A stretch of 64,000 nucleotides of DNA from Deltaproteobacteria bacterium (GTDB lineage: Bacteria; Bdellovibrionota; JAJCYS01). Location of the stretch: NCBI GenBank assembly GCA_029262815.1, contig JAJCYS010000044.1, forward strand, positions 1 through 64,000. Reading direction: 5' to 3'. This document shows positions 51,779 to 60,624 of this stretch, in pieces. The position numbers and the translations under genes are program-made. The notes under the pieces were generated by a model. That model saw nothing but the letters and a program-made list of their open reading frames with translations, did not search any database and was not told the DNA's origin. How positions within the stretch are numbered: the first letter of the stretch is position 1; each line of letters begins with the position of its first letter.

Positions 51779-53419
51779 TCAAACGTCTCGATGGCCATAA
51801 CGGCTTTTCATGTTTTTTCTGATTTTTTTCATAGCATCTTCTGCCCCTTCTTTGAACCATTTGTGTTCAGGGCGTGACAAAATCTGGTCGATCACACGAT
51901 TTACACGTGATGATTTTAAATCCAGTCCCTCCTTAGATGCATGTTTTGCAATCTCTCTGGCTTGAGGAATCAACTCCATGTAAAAACGATCAGCAACTTC
52001 AAACATCCCGTGCCAATGAGTGTAATCCGGTGCCATCATCGAAGCACCATGACGCGCACGACGACCTTCGTGATGCCACAGGTAGAACCACGTCCACTCA
52101 ATTTCTTCATCGAATTGTGTTTTTGTGATTAATCCTTCTTTTCGAAGTGACGCGATTATTTTCTTACCCGATTTTGCAAATTTCTCGTTATATAAAATAA
52201 CCAAATCATCATATTGCTTATAAAAACCGTTTACATAACTTGGCGTATGACAGTGTGTACATACAGCCTTCATTCGATTCCGTTTTGCCAATGCAGTATC
52301 ATGTATTTTTTCAGCACGTTTACCTGGGTCGGTTTCGACTACGATTTTATGATCCTTATCCGTATCCATGACTAAACTTACTGGCGGACGGTTTGTCCAA
52401 GAAATACGCTCACCAACATCGTGTGTGATTTTCCCATCATTTTTACTGTGTCCCGACATATGGCACGTCGCACACGTGGGTGCTGCAGAATAATCTTTAC
52501 CCAGAACCCATTTCTCTGAATCTAAATTCATCTTATGTTTCAAGTCCCGATAGGCAACCCCATGCTTTGATTCTTCATAAATTTCTTTTTGAGGATGATC
52601 TGGCCCTAAATGACATTTGCCACAGTTCTCAGGTTGTCTGGCTCGTCTGGGTGAAAAATCATGTCGACTGTGACACGCTGAACAGGATCCTTTCGAACCG
52701 TCAAGATTGAGTCGACCAATCCCCGTATTTGGCCAAGTTCCTTCATGAAAGATAGGTTTGCCTTCTGAATCCCGCAGGATACGCGAAACTGCTTTTTGAA
52801 CTGTTGGGTGACCCTCTTTATCGGGTTTTAAATCATCAACGGTGATCATCCCCCCATCTTCAGCTTTAAACCCAATTTTACTACCATGACATTGCAGGCA
52901 CCCAGAAAAAGCACTGGCCATCCCATTTACTTGACTCACAGCTTTACCAGGCGTTGGTGAGTGCGGGTTGAACACTTCTCGAGAACCTTCAACGGTTTCA
53001 GCTAAAAAATTATCAAGAGATGCCAGAATATTTCCAGCCTTTGAGTGGTGACTTTGCTCAAATTCATGTGCAACATTTTGATGGCATTGTGCACAGTCCC
53101 GGGGGGTCACGATCGTAGCAATAAATTGACCATAGTGGGTAAATCCATCGACATCCCCTTTTTGTGCCTGGTGACACTCAACACATCCAATCCCTTTTTC
53201 AGCGTGGGTACTTCCCTCCCAATGTTGAATAATACCCGGCGTCGAGTTCAGGTGACAACTTACGCAATCCTGTGAACTACTGGGAACGGCAATGTGTGGC
53301 TTGATGATGCCCGATTCTTCTTGCCTTCGAACAACTTCCATACGTTGTACGTAAATTAGGGAAATCAAAAAAATCAGACTTAACCCCGCAATGATAGTTT
53401 GCTTCGTCCTAAGAGACAT
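51779..53419 (-). CDS. Octaheme c-type cytochrome of the hydroxylamine oxidoreductase (HAO) family
   Basis: This 546-residue protein has an N-terminal hydrophobic anchor or signal (about residues 7-25) and eight CxxCH haem sites at Cys 52, 79, 109, 174, 246, 266, 316 and 387. ENCGKCHLGPDHPQKEIYEESKHG and YSAAPTCATCHMSGH, plus the late HHEGRRARHGASMMAPDYTHWHG (about 449-470), are HAO-family landmarks. HAO-family proteins oxidise hydroxylamine, or in related octaheme forms reduce nitrite or hydroxylamine. The genes beside it (Rieske, b6-type cytochrome b) suggest quinol-linked electron flow. Whether it carries the Tyr-crosslinked P460 haem of oxidative HAO cannot be decided by eye. Confidence 0.85.
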   Translation of the reverse strand: MSLRTKQTIIAGLSLIFLISLIYVQRMEVVRRQEESGIIKPHIAVPSSSQDCVSCHLNSTPGIIQHWEGSTHAEKGIGCVECHQAQKGDVDGFTHYGQFIATIVTPRDCAQCHQNVAHEFEQSHHSKAGNILASLDNFLAETVEGSREVFNPHSPTPGKAVSQVNGMASAFSGCLQCHGSKIGFKAEDGGMITVDDLKPDKEGHPTVQKAVSRILRDSEGKPIFHEGTWPNTGIGRLNLDGSKGSCSACHSRHDFSPRRARQPENCGKCHLGPDHPQKEIYEESKHGVAYRDLKHKMNLDSEKWVLGKDYSAAPTCATCHMSGHSKNDGKITHDVGERISWTNRPPVSLVMDTDKDHKIVVETDPGKRAEKIHDTALAKRNRMKAVCTHCHTPSYVNGFYKQYDDLVILYNEKFAKSGKKIIASLRKEGLITKTQFDEEIEWTWFYLWHHEGRRARHGASMMAPDYTHWHGMFEVADRFYMELIPQAREIAKHASKEGLDLKSSRVNRVIDQILSRPEHKWFKEGAEDAMKKIRKNMKSRYGHRDV

Positions 53420-53429
53420 ATTACCCCTC

Positions 53430-54479
53430 CTAATGCTGTACTGCAGCTTCCCAAACAGTCATCGCCACAATTATAAATACCGCAACAATGCCGATCCAAA
53501 CGCTTATTTCAGAAACTTTAGTTCTTCGCACAAGCCATGCATCAATAAATGGCCACACGAACATAATAAAAACTATGAACCCCATACTCACAACTGCTGT
53601 CGTAAGTGAAAACAGTTTGAGCCACCGAAACGTCACATAAAAATACCACTCTGGTTTGATTACCTCAGGTGTCTGCAGCGGGCTCGCAACGGGTCCCATA
53701 GAGGCTGGAAAAACCGTCGCCAACGCGCTCAGTAAAATCATCAACACTAGGCCCAGCATCAATTCAGTCAATACGTGATCCGGAAAAAAATCGAAATGTC
53801 GTTTTGAACTTGGGGGTTCTTCATTGGACTGAAACTCAGTCACCCCATGCAACCGGATAAGTGCGATATGAACCACAACCAACAGAATCATGGTGACGGG
53901 TAGTACGGCACCATGCAAAATAAAAAATCGAGATAAGGTGTGCTCGTTGTACCCATCGCCCCCAAGTAACATTTTTTTCATGATGGTCCCTAAAACGGGA
54001 ATGGTATCCGTGATATTTGCAGCAACCGTAGCACCCCAATAGCTTAATTGCTCGAACACCAGACTATAGCCCGTAAACCCTAGAATGAGCGTACAAAGGA
54101 GTAAGAACATTCCCACCATCCAATTGAGTTCGCGTGGTTTACGATAGGCACCCGTAAAATAGACACGCATTTGGTGCAAAATGACAGCTGCAACCATCAG
54201 GATGGATGCCCACTTGTGAAGACTCCGAATGTACCAACCGAAGGCCACCTCTTCAGTGATATACCGTACAGACTCATAGGCTACGCTTGGTCCTGCTTGA
54301 TAGTACATGGCTAGCAATATGCCCGTAATGATCTGAACCATGAATAAATAAGCTGGCGTTCCACCCAAACAAAACCACCAAAGTTTCATATGATTCGGAA
54401 CAGGTTCGTTGGTCACATCACTCAATTTGTTAAAATCGACGGGTATCCTTTTTTGAATCCAGTTGGAAACGTGACTCAT
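53430..54479 (-). CDS. b6-type cytochrome b with fused subunit-IV-like part
   Basis: This 349-residue membrane protein aligns with cytochrome b6 plus subunit IV in one chain. Haem ligands His88/His102 and His189/His204 are spaced as in b6 (14 and 15). FCLGG with Cys37 matches the YCLGG Cys35 of cytochrome b6 that covalently holds the extra haem ci. The Qo-site PEWYFY motif is in the later part (near residue 280). It carries quinol oxidation with the Rieske protein encoded just upstream (overlap 4 bases). No cytochrome f or c1 gene is present; the octaheme cytochrome follows directly after 10 bases. Confidence 0.9.
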   Translation of the reverse strand: MSHVSNWIQKRIPVDFNKLSDVTNEPVPNHMKLWWFCLGGTPAYLFMVQIITGILLAMYYQAGPSVAYESVRYITEEVAFGWYIRSLHKWASILMVAAVILHQMRVYFTGAYRKPRELNWMVGMFLLLCTLILGFTGYSLVFEQLSYWGATVAANITDTIPVLGTIMKKMLLGGDGYNEHTLSRFFILHGAVLPVTMILLVVVHIALIRLHGVTEFQSNEEPPSSKRHFDFFPDHVLTELMLGLVLMILLSALATVFPASMGPVASPLQTPEVIKPEWYFYVTFRWLKLFSLTTAVVSMGFIVFIMFVWPFIDAWLVRRTKVSEISVWIGIVAVFIIVAMTVWEAAVQH

Positions 54480-54988
54480 GTAACTGATCCTAGAGTTACG
54501 TTAATAAAAAGTAATCCACCTTTAATTTTGAGAGGGTACTGAATCAAAGACTGTCCTGCTTTTGCGGGGGGACCTTCCGTACCTTTTCCTTGGGCATTAA
54601 ATGCACCGTTATGACAGGGACAAAAAAATCTTTTTTTCTGTGACTCCCAGTGAACTTGACACCCTAAGTGGGGGCATGTCGTTGAGAACGCAATAAAATC
54701 ATCTTCTTTTCCACTCTTGCCGTTACATGTAATCACAATTTTTTCGCCCGATGGGCTGGTAAAGAATAGTGAGCGGCCAATAGGCAATTTTTGTGTTTGA
54801 GTCACAAATTGCCATCTTTTATGTGAACCTTTACTTGGGTAGAGAAATTGAACAAAAAAGGTCAGTAGTTTGCCATATCCCAATACAAGCCCACCCCACA
54901 TAAGTACAGATAGAGCTTGGGATAGAAAACCCCGACGCGTTATTTCGCTAGTATGCGACGAAGTCTTTTGGATCTGACTTTTAGACAT
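54476..54988 (-). CDS. Rieske [2Fe-2S] protein (cytochrome bc/b6f type)
   Basis: This 170-residue protein has a twin-arginine-type leader (TRRGFLSQALS) and one membrane helix. The Rieske fold has cluster motifs CPHLGCQ and CPCHNGAF, providing two Cys and two His ligands. It is the electron-transfer head of a quinol:acceptor complex with the cytochrome b encoded next. It is the first gene of the four-gene operon and follows a GGGGGAGG site. The size fits b6f-type Rieske proteins. Confidence 0.93.
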   Translation of the reverse strand: MSKSQIQKTSSHTSEITRRGFLSQALSVLMWGGLVLGYGKLLTFFVQFLYPSKGSHKRWQFVTQTQKLPIGRSLFFTSPSGEKIVITCNGKSGKEDDFIAFSTTCPHLGCQVHWESQKKRFFCPCHNGAFNAQGKGTEGPPAKAGQSLIQYPLKIKGGLLFINVTLGSVT

Positions 54989-55033
54989 ACACCTCCCCCA
55001 CGTTCACTTTTAATTTAACGTCCTAGAGGTATA

Positions 55034-55091
55034 AATTCAATAATAATTTAAATACGTTAAAGTGGTTCGTAGTTTTTGAACTTATTGAATT
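55034..55091. promoter_or_regulatory. Inverted repeat upstream of the Rieske operon
   Basis: AATTCAATAA (55034-55043) and TTATTGAATT (55082-55091) are a perfect 10-base inverted repeat separated by 38 bases, in the 193-base A+T-rich gap ahead of the Rieske gene. It could be two half-sites for a regulator or a cruciform. In A+T-rich DNA such a match can also arise by chance. Confidence 0.3.
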
Positions 55092-55181
55092 ACAATTATA
55101 AATTAATATAAATTAGCTATAACTGTTTTTCTGGACTTGAGTCAGGCTAAAGAAAGTTGTTATGGCCCCTTTCTACTTTTC

Positions 55182-56606
55182 CTAAAATAGTGCGTTTTGA
55201 ATGGATTGTGTCCATTTTTGTACAGCTTCAAATTTCGGACTTCCTGGATCAAAAGATACTTTTAAACTTTGATTTTGTTTTTCGATCTCAGTTATCAAGC
55301 CAGTATAATTTTTCTGTTTGGCTAGTTTTGAAAATTCAACAAGGTTATTAACCAATGCGCCGGATATTTTTTTTCGATGATCCATAAAGATAAGCACATT
55401 AAATAAACTCCCGACCCCAGCTTTCGAAATGGGTGTTACTGTGACCCCACCATGTTGCTTCAAATCATTCAGTGTAAGCTGAAACAGTCCATGCATAGCA
55501 GTGATCCGAGGTTTGAAATTTGAATCACTTTCTTCTTTTTCTGTGAACGCGTTTTTATCTGTCATCAGTTTTTCAAAATATGAGACAGTGATTTCACATC
55601 CCAACTGTGTCATTTGATTAAGCATCAGTTTTTTTCGAATTTTAGGATCAATTTGACGTTTAGATTTTGGATCGGCTACAACCATCATGTGAAGCAACTC
55701 TGGCAAAACCATACACCCCGCCCGAATTCCTTTATGAACCATGAGTGGATTTAGCACATCGTCTAACGTTATTCCTTTCCCTCTTTCACGTCCTAATCGA
55801 TTTACATCATCCACACGGCTTAATGCCAGTTTTAGAAAGGATCGATTTTGAACTTTCCAAGGCAACTGAACCATTTCCCTTAGAATAATAACTCTACCTT
55901 TATAGGCCAATGTCGTATCTGTTCTATACCTATGATCAAAGAATGGTATCAAAAGAGCACCGTTCTTATCCTCACGTAAGGCTTTTGCTCCTTTTTTAAT
56001 AGCGGATAAATCATTTGATTCGCTTAACGCACGGGCTTTCTCAATTTCGGGTGTAATCGTGTATGTGTGTGTTTTTAAAACGATGTGCTGGATAACACCC
56101 TGGTTGTGACCCCCTATAGTTAATAATGCCTTGAAGGACCGGTTACGAAAATAAGGCTTCTCCTTAGGATTCTTAAGAATGGCTTCAAAAGCTAGAATGA
56201 CCTGACTACGAACTTGATCATTGAGACCCGACAATTCCAGCATAAATAAAATACCATCTCGTATTTTAGGGGATTTTTGATAGCTCAACTGTGTAATGAG
56301 CCCCTTAACCGAAGCTTTGAAAATAATATCTTTTTTTAACTCCATAGATTTAAGAATTAGAGGTGTGAATACTTTGTACCCTTCAGGATGTATCTCAAGT
56401 TTTTTAAGTATGATTGGATCAAGTTCATCAACATGCCGGTTGACCCACATACCGTCATTATCAAAATGTTGGGGAATAACCAAATCCGGTATTCGCAACC
56501 TTTTTTTTAGATCTTGCGTTCGAGTTGACTTCGTATCCTTTTTATTACACGCTGAAATGGCCAGAAAAAAGCCCAAAAGCAACCCAGCTAGAATTTGATA
56601 CCTCAT
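55182..56606 (-). CDS. Lipoprotein of unknown function with helical repeats
   Basis: This 474-residue protein has a lipoprotein signal with lipobox FFLAISAC (Cys about residue 20). The mature part is mostly helical with repeated ILKNPKEKPYFRNRSFKALLTIGG-like segments reminiscent of HEAT/Armadillo repeats. No catalytic motif was seen. Other features are an EIEKARALSESNDLSAIKKGAKAL segment and a C-terminal VSFDPGSPKFEAVQKW. It is a single gene on the minus strand, divergent from ferritin. It could be an outer-membrane-attached scaffold; the function is not known. Confidence 0.6.
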   Translation of the reverse strand: MRYQILAGLLLGFFLAISACNKKDTKSTRTQDLKKRLRIPDLVIPQHFDNDGMWVNRHVDELDPIILKKLEIHPEGYKVFTPLILKSMELKKDIIFKASVKGLITQLSYQKSPKIRDGILFMLELSGLNDQVRSQVILAFEAILKNPKEKPYFRNRSFKALLTIGGHNQGVIQHIVLKTHTYTITPEIEKARALSESNDLSAIKKGAKALREDKNGALLIPFFDHRYRTDTTLAYKGRVIILREMVQLPWKVQNRSFLKLALSRVDDVNRLGRERGKGITLDDVLNPLMVHKGIRAGCMVLPELLHMMVVADPKSKRQIDPKIRKKLMLNQMTQLGCEITVSYFEKLMTDKNAFTEKEESDSNFKPRITAMHGLFQLTLNDLKQHGGVTVTPISKAGVGSLFNVLIFMDHRKKISGALVNNLVEFSKLAKQKNYTGLITEIEKQNQSLKVSFDPGSPKFEAVQKWTQSIQNALF

Positions 56607-56756
56607 GATGTTCTCCTTAAATAGCGTATAGCCTTGTTATCGGCATCAAATCTGAAGTACTGAACACCTCTTTAGTAATCAAAATTCATTTATTATGATT
56701 ATTAATAACATTTTTATGATCAAAAATTGAAATCAGGTCCCCACCTTCGTTTCAAG

Positions 56757-56765
56757 TGGTATACT
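56757..56765 (+). promoter_or_regulatory. Extended -10 promoter element of the ferritin gene
   Basis: TGGTATACT is an extended -10 (TGn plus TATACT). Transcription would start near 56772, leaving about 27 bases before the ATG with AAAGGAG in it. No -35 is evident. The A+T-rich 56690-56720 stretch is only a poor match to a Fur box. Confidence 0.45.
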
Positions 56766-56798
56766 GGTGCCACATAATTATTTAAAGGAGCTCAATCG

Positions 56799-57302
56799 AT
56801 GGCCATGAATAAAAAAATGCAGAATAAGCTAAACGCACAAATTAATGCCGAACTCTATGCGGCCTATTTGTACCTCTCAATGTCCGTACATTTTAAAGAG
56901 AAAAATTTGAATGGATTTGCTGCTTGGATGAGGAAACAAGCCTCTGAAGAGCGTGAACATGCCATGAAGATTTTAGACTATCTCCATGAGCGAGGCGCCT
57001 CAGTTGAACTAAAGCCAATCAAGTCTCCTATGCAACAATGGACTACACCTTTAAAGATATTCCAGGAAGTGCTAAAGCACGAATGCCATGTTACCAAATT
57101 AATCAATGACTTAGCCGACCTTGCAGACAAAGAGCACGATCGCGCTACCGGTGTATTCTTACAATGGTTCATTGAAGAACAAGTTGAAGAAGAAGCCTCG
57201 GCCTCAGAAGTTGTAGAGAAACTTAAAATGATCAAGGACTCAACTGCCGGTATCTTAATGATGGATCGAGAGATGGGCAGAAGCGCTAGCGAACAAAGCT
57301 GA
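56799..57302 (+). CDS. Ferritin
   Basis: This 167-residue four-helix protein has ferroxidase ligands in QINAELYAAYLYLSMSVHF (Glu), then MRKQASEEREHAMKILDYL (EExxH) and FLQWFIEEQVEEEASASEVVEKL (paired Glu). It has the length and wording of the bacterial non-haem FtnA type. It oxidises Fe2+ and stores iron in a 24-mer shell in the cytosol. A clear AAAGGAG precedes the ATG. It is separated from the following dehydrogenase by 91 bases. Confidence 0.93.
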   Translation: MAMNKKMQNKLNAQINAELYAAYLYLSMSVHFKEKNLNGFAAWMRKQASEEREHAMKILDYLHERGASVELKPIKSPMQQWTTPLKIFQEVLKHECHVTKLINDLADLADKEHDRATGVFLQWFIEEQVEEEASASEVVEKLKMIKDSTAGILMMDREMGRSASEQS

Positions 57303-57393
57303 AAATTCCATTCGATGATCACCGTTTTGAATAAAATGGACTCTGGACAGCCGAAACATCTCAATTTATCCTCATAATGAGTAGGAGAATGTT

Positions 57394-58158
57394 ATGAAAC
57401 TTGAGAACTGTATTGTATTCGTTACGGGGGGATCGTCGGGTCTTGGTGCAGGATGTGTTACTTTTTTTACTCAAAAAGGGGCAAAAGTTGCTATTGCCGA
57501 CATCAATATTGAAGCGGGACAAGCGCTAGCAAACAAAACCTCTGCTTTATTTATCGAAACAGATGTAACAAGTCGAGCCAGTATTCAAAACGCAATTGAT
57601 ACCACACGACAAACATACGGCAACTTAAATGTAGTTATTAACTGTGCAGGTATCGCACCAGTACAAAAAACGGTTCGACGTAATCATGAATCGCACGACA
57701 TCGATTTATTCAACAAGGTGATTCAAATTAATCTGATTGGCTCATTCAGTGTTTCAAGCCTAGCTGCTGCCTCTATTATTGAAAGTGCATCTCACTCGAA
57801 CGAAGAGCGAGGTGTGATTATTCATACTGCCTCTGTTGCTGCACTCGAAGGTCAAATGGGCCAGGTCGCCTACAGCGCTTCAAAAGGTGGCATTGTGGGC
57901 ATGACATTGCCAATGGCGCGAGATTTAGCAAAACACGGTATTCGTGTGGCTACAATTGCACCTGGAATTTTTGACACACCGATGCTTCGACAATTGCCCG
58001 AAAAAGCACAGGCTTCATTGATTACTCAAGTACCTTATCCGAACCGGTTGGGCGACCCGTTAGAATTCGCCTCTCTTGCAGCTCAAATTGTCGAAAACCC
58101 CATGCATAACGGCAATATTACTCGTTTGGATGGGGCACTTCGTATGGGCATGATATAA
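57394..58158 (+). CDS. SDR-family dehydrogenase (3-hydroxyacyl-CoA dehydrogenase type II-like)
   Basis: This 254-residue short-chain dehydrogenase has the cofactor loop VTGGSSGLGAG (about residues 10-20), catalytic YSASKGG (Tyr/Lys) preceded by the catalytic Ser in IIHTASVAALEG, and NCAGIAP. NADI-type residues after strand 2 (VAIADI) suggest NAD. Its sequence and length resemble the HSD17B10/3-hydroxyacyl-CoA dehydrogenase type II group. The thiolase encoded 10 bases downstream supports a role in fatty-acid or short-acyl CoA turnover. The substrate is inferred from the neighbour. Confidence 0.85.
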   Translation: MKLENCIVFVTGGSSGLGAGCVTFFTQKGAKVAIADINIEAGQALANKTSALFIETDVTSRASIQNAIDTTRQTYGNLNVVINCAGIAPVQKTVRRNHESHDIDLFNKVIQINLIGSFSVSSLAAASIIESASHSNEERGVIIHTASVAALEGQMGQVAYSASKGGIVGMTLPMARDLAKHGIRVATIAPGIFDTPMLRQLPEKAQASLITQVPYPNRLGDPLEFASLAAQIVENPMHNGNITRLDGALRMGMI

Positions 58159-58168
58159 GGAACTACCC

Positions 58169-59428
58169 ATGAAACTTGTTGCGATTCTTGGAGGAACACG
58201 TCTACCCTTCTGCCGAATGGGGACACAGTACAAAAACCTCAGTGCCCTAACCTTGATGACGGACTGTCTAGCAGGACTTGTCAAACAATACAACCTGCAA
58301 GGAAAAAAACTGGGCGACGTGGCCTTGGGTGCTGTGATGAATCACCCCAAGGATTGGAACTATGCGAGAGATGCTGTCCTACAAAGCGGTCTATCGCGCG
58401 AAACACCAGCCCTTAATATCCAACGGGCTTGTGCAACCAGCTTAGAGACGACAGCTTGGGTGGCTCATCGAATTGCACAGGGTGAAATTGAGTGTGGTAT
58501 CGCAGGTGGATCTGACGCCATGTCCTACGCCCCGCTGACCTTTCCCCATAGTTTTGCCCAAAAAATGCTCTCCCTCAAGCGAGCACGTTCACTCTGGAAT
58601 CGAGTGAAGGCATTAAGTCACTTTCGACCGAAAGATTTCAAACCCCTACTCCCCTCTGTGACAGAAGCCAGCACAGGTAAAACCATGGGACAGCACTGTG
58701 AACTCATGGCTCAAACGTGGCAACTCACCCAAGAAGAGCAAGACCAGTTTGCATTACACAGCCATCAAAAGGCAGACCTTGCTTATCAAAATGGATTTTA
58801 TGATGACCTTGTGATGCCCTATCTGGGTCTGACACGAGACAATACGGTAAGAGCGGACAGCACCCTCGAGAAACTCTCAAAACTCAAACCTGTTTTTGCA
58901 AAAAATGGAACTCTCACCGCAGGGAACAGTTCACCTTTAACGGATGGAGCAAGCTGTACATTGTTAAGTTCGCTCGAATGGGCAGAAGAACATAATTTAC
59001 CCGTCCTTGCCATCCTTGAAGGCATTCAAACAGGGGCTATCGATTTTGAACAAGAAGGGCTATTGATGGCGCCTGCGTATGCAGTTTCAGAACTTCTCAA
59101 AAATCATGACCTTCAATTACAAGATTTTGATTTTTATGAAATCCATGAGGCCTTTGCTGCTCAAGCCTTATGTACCCTAAAGGCGTGGGAAGACCCAATA
59201 TTCTGCAAAACAAGATTGAATCGGGAAAAGCCACTGGGCAAAATCGATCCTGCAAAATTGAATGTCACTGGAGGCAGTGTTGCTTTGGGTCACCCGTTTG
59301 GTGCCACAGGAACACGTTTGATTTCAACGTTAGCCAAACACATACATACAAAAGGATCAGCTCGAGGATTAATCTCCATCTGCACAGGCGGTGGTATGGG
59401 GACAGCCGCTATTCTAAAGGCTATTTAA
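58169..59428 (+). CDS. Thiolase (acetyl-CoA C-acyltransferase, FadI-like)
   Basis: This 419-residue thiolase has the nucleophilic Cys in NIQRACATSLET, the His of HEAFAAQ (near residue 328), the NVTGGSVALGHPFGATGTR motif and the second catalytic Cys in CTGGGMG near the C-terminus. Insertions and wording resemble the FadI/long-chain thiolase group, which cleaves 3-ketoacyl-CoA. With the SDR gene it makes a small beta-oxidation-like pair, without fadB/fadJ here. The stop overlaps the start of the DUF1343 gene (TAATG). Confidence 0.9.
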   Translation: MKLVAILGGTRLPFCRMGTQYKNLSALTLMTDCLAGLVKQYNLQGKKLGDVALGAVMNHPKDWNYARDAVLQSGLSRETPALNIQRACATSLETTAWVAHRIAQGEIECGIAGGSDAMSYAPLTFPHSFAQKMLSLKRARSLWNRVKALSHFRPKDFKPLLPSVTEASTGKTMGQHCELMAQTWQLTQEEQDQFALHSHQKADLAYQNGFYDDLVMPYLGLTRDNTVRADSTLEKLSKLKPVFAKNGTLTAGNSSPLTDGASCTLLSSLEWAEEHNLPVLAILEGIQTGAIDFEQEGLLMAPAYAVSELLKNHDLQLQDFDFYEIHEAFAAQALCTLKAWEDPIFCKTRLNREKPLGKIDPAKLNVTGGSVALGHPFGATGTRLISTLAKHIHTKGSARGLISICTGGGMGTAAILKAI

Positions 59429-60624
59429 TGACTCCGAAAACTCAACTCGGAATCGACAGATATCTAAAATCCCCCACGCATCTTGGAAAGTCCATCGGCA
59501 TTTTAACGCATGCCCATGTAAATACGAGTAAAGGTCAACCCATCTATGAGTCACTGCTTAAATCTCACAATGTAAGAACTTTGTTTTCTCCGCAGCACGG
59601 ATTTTTTCTAAATACTTCACAAGCACAGATGATGCCTACCGAGTCTTCCATTCATCCGGATTATCAGATACCCATCTATTCTATGTATCGTGATGCAGGA
59701 CGAGATGTCCCATTAGCATGGCTCGAAGGTTTAGATGTAGTTTTTATAGATTTGCCTGATGTCGGAGTCAAGGTTTACACGTATATCTGGTCGATGGCTA
59801 AGATGCTTGAAGCCTGCCGTGAGGCTCAAGTTGAAGTTGTGATTTTGGATCGCCCGAATCCTATTTCTAAATTGGGCGTACAAGGTCCGATGACCAACCC
59901 TGAATACACATCGTTCGTTGGACTCTACCCCATCGCATTTTGTCATCAGTTGACAATTGGAGAAGTGGCTTTATATTTAAATGAAACCATTCAGGCTCCA
60001 CTTTCGACCGTACCCCTTTCGAATTGGCATCGAGACTACAGCTGGAAAGACACCGGACTTCCTTGGATACCACCTTCACCTAATTTGAGAACCCCTGAAG
60101 CTGCATACCACTACCCGGCAACAGTTATGATCGAGGCTACAAATATCTCAGAAGGCCGTGGTACGGACGATCCTTTTTGTCAATTTGGGGCTCCTTTTCT
60201 TGATCCCGATACCATCTTGTCCTATTTGGAGCAACACACACCACCGGGATGCACCTTAGAACCCGTTCAGTTCACACCGGATTCCGATAAATATGCAGGT
60301 TTGAAATGTTATGGGTTTCGCATTCGGATACAACATCTGAATGCTTATGACCCTGTTTGGTTAGGATGTCTTGTGATTCATGCCATGATTCATACGACAC
60401 AAGATTTCGCGTTTCGAGACCCTCCCTATGAATACGAGTATGAGAAGAATCCTTTCGACATCACCATGGGTGATCCTCGAATACGTGAATATCTAGTGGA
60501 CGGAAATCTGAAAGCTTTACGAGCCTTACTTGATAGATCTAAAGAGACGTTTTATGCGAATACTCAGAAACACCGGTTATATCATCCCTCAACTAAACTG
60601 AGTTCTGATAAAATGATGACATGA
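59428..60624 (+). CDS. DUF1343 protein, NamZ-like exo-beta-N-acetylmuramidase
   Basis: This 398-residue protein starts at the ATG overlapping the thiolase stop; a longer frame lies inside the thiolase gene. Family landmarks are GILTHAHVNTSKGQP, LFSPQHGFF, VFIDLPDVGVKVYTYIWSM, ILDRPNPI, then FCHQLTIGEVALYLNE and EATNISEGRGTDDPFCQFGAPFLD. NamZ releases N-acetylmuramic acid from non-reducing ends of peptidoglycan fragments for wall recycling. No signal peptide is seen at this start, though NamZ is usually exported in other bacteria. It overlaps the next gene by 4 bases. Confidence 0.85.
   Translation: MTPKTQLGIDRYLKSPTHLGKSIGILTHAHVNTSKGQPIYESLLKSHNVRTLFSPQHGFFLNTSQAQMMPTESSIHPDYQIPIYSMYRDAGRDVPLAWLEGLDVVFIDLPDVGVKVYTYIWSMAKMLEACREAQVEVVILDRPNPISKLGVQGPMTNPEYTSFVGLYPIAFCHQLTIGEVALYLNETIQAPLSTVPLSNWHRDYSWKDTGLPWIPPSPNLRTPEAAYHYPATVMIEATNISEGRGTDDPFCQFGAPFLDPDTILSYLEQHTPPGCTLEPVQFTPDSDKYAGLKCYGFRIRIQHLNAYDPVWLGCLVIHAMIHTTQDFAFRDPPYEYEYEKNPFDITMGDPRIREYLVDGNLKALRALLDRSKETFYANTQKHRLYHPSTKLSSDKMMT

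Noticed and set aside
56690..56720. Fur box before ferritin
   Set aside because: The A+T-rich stretch matches the 19-base consensus poorly and any A+T-rich region would do as well.
59170..59427. Upstream extension of the DUF1343 gene
   Set aside because: It lies fully inside the thiolase gene in another frame; the overlapping ATG at 59428 is the natural start.
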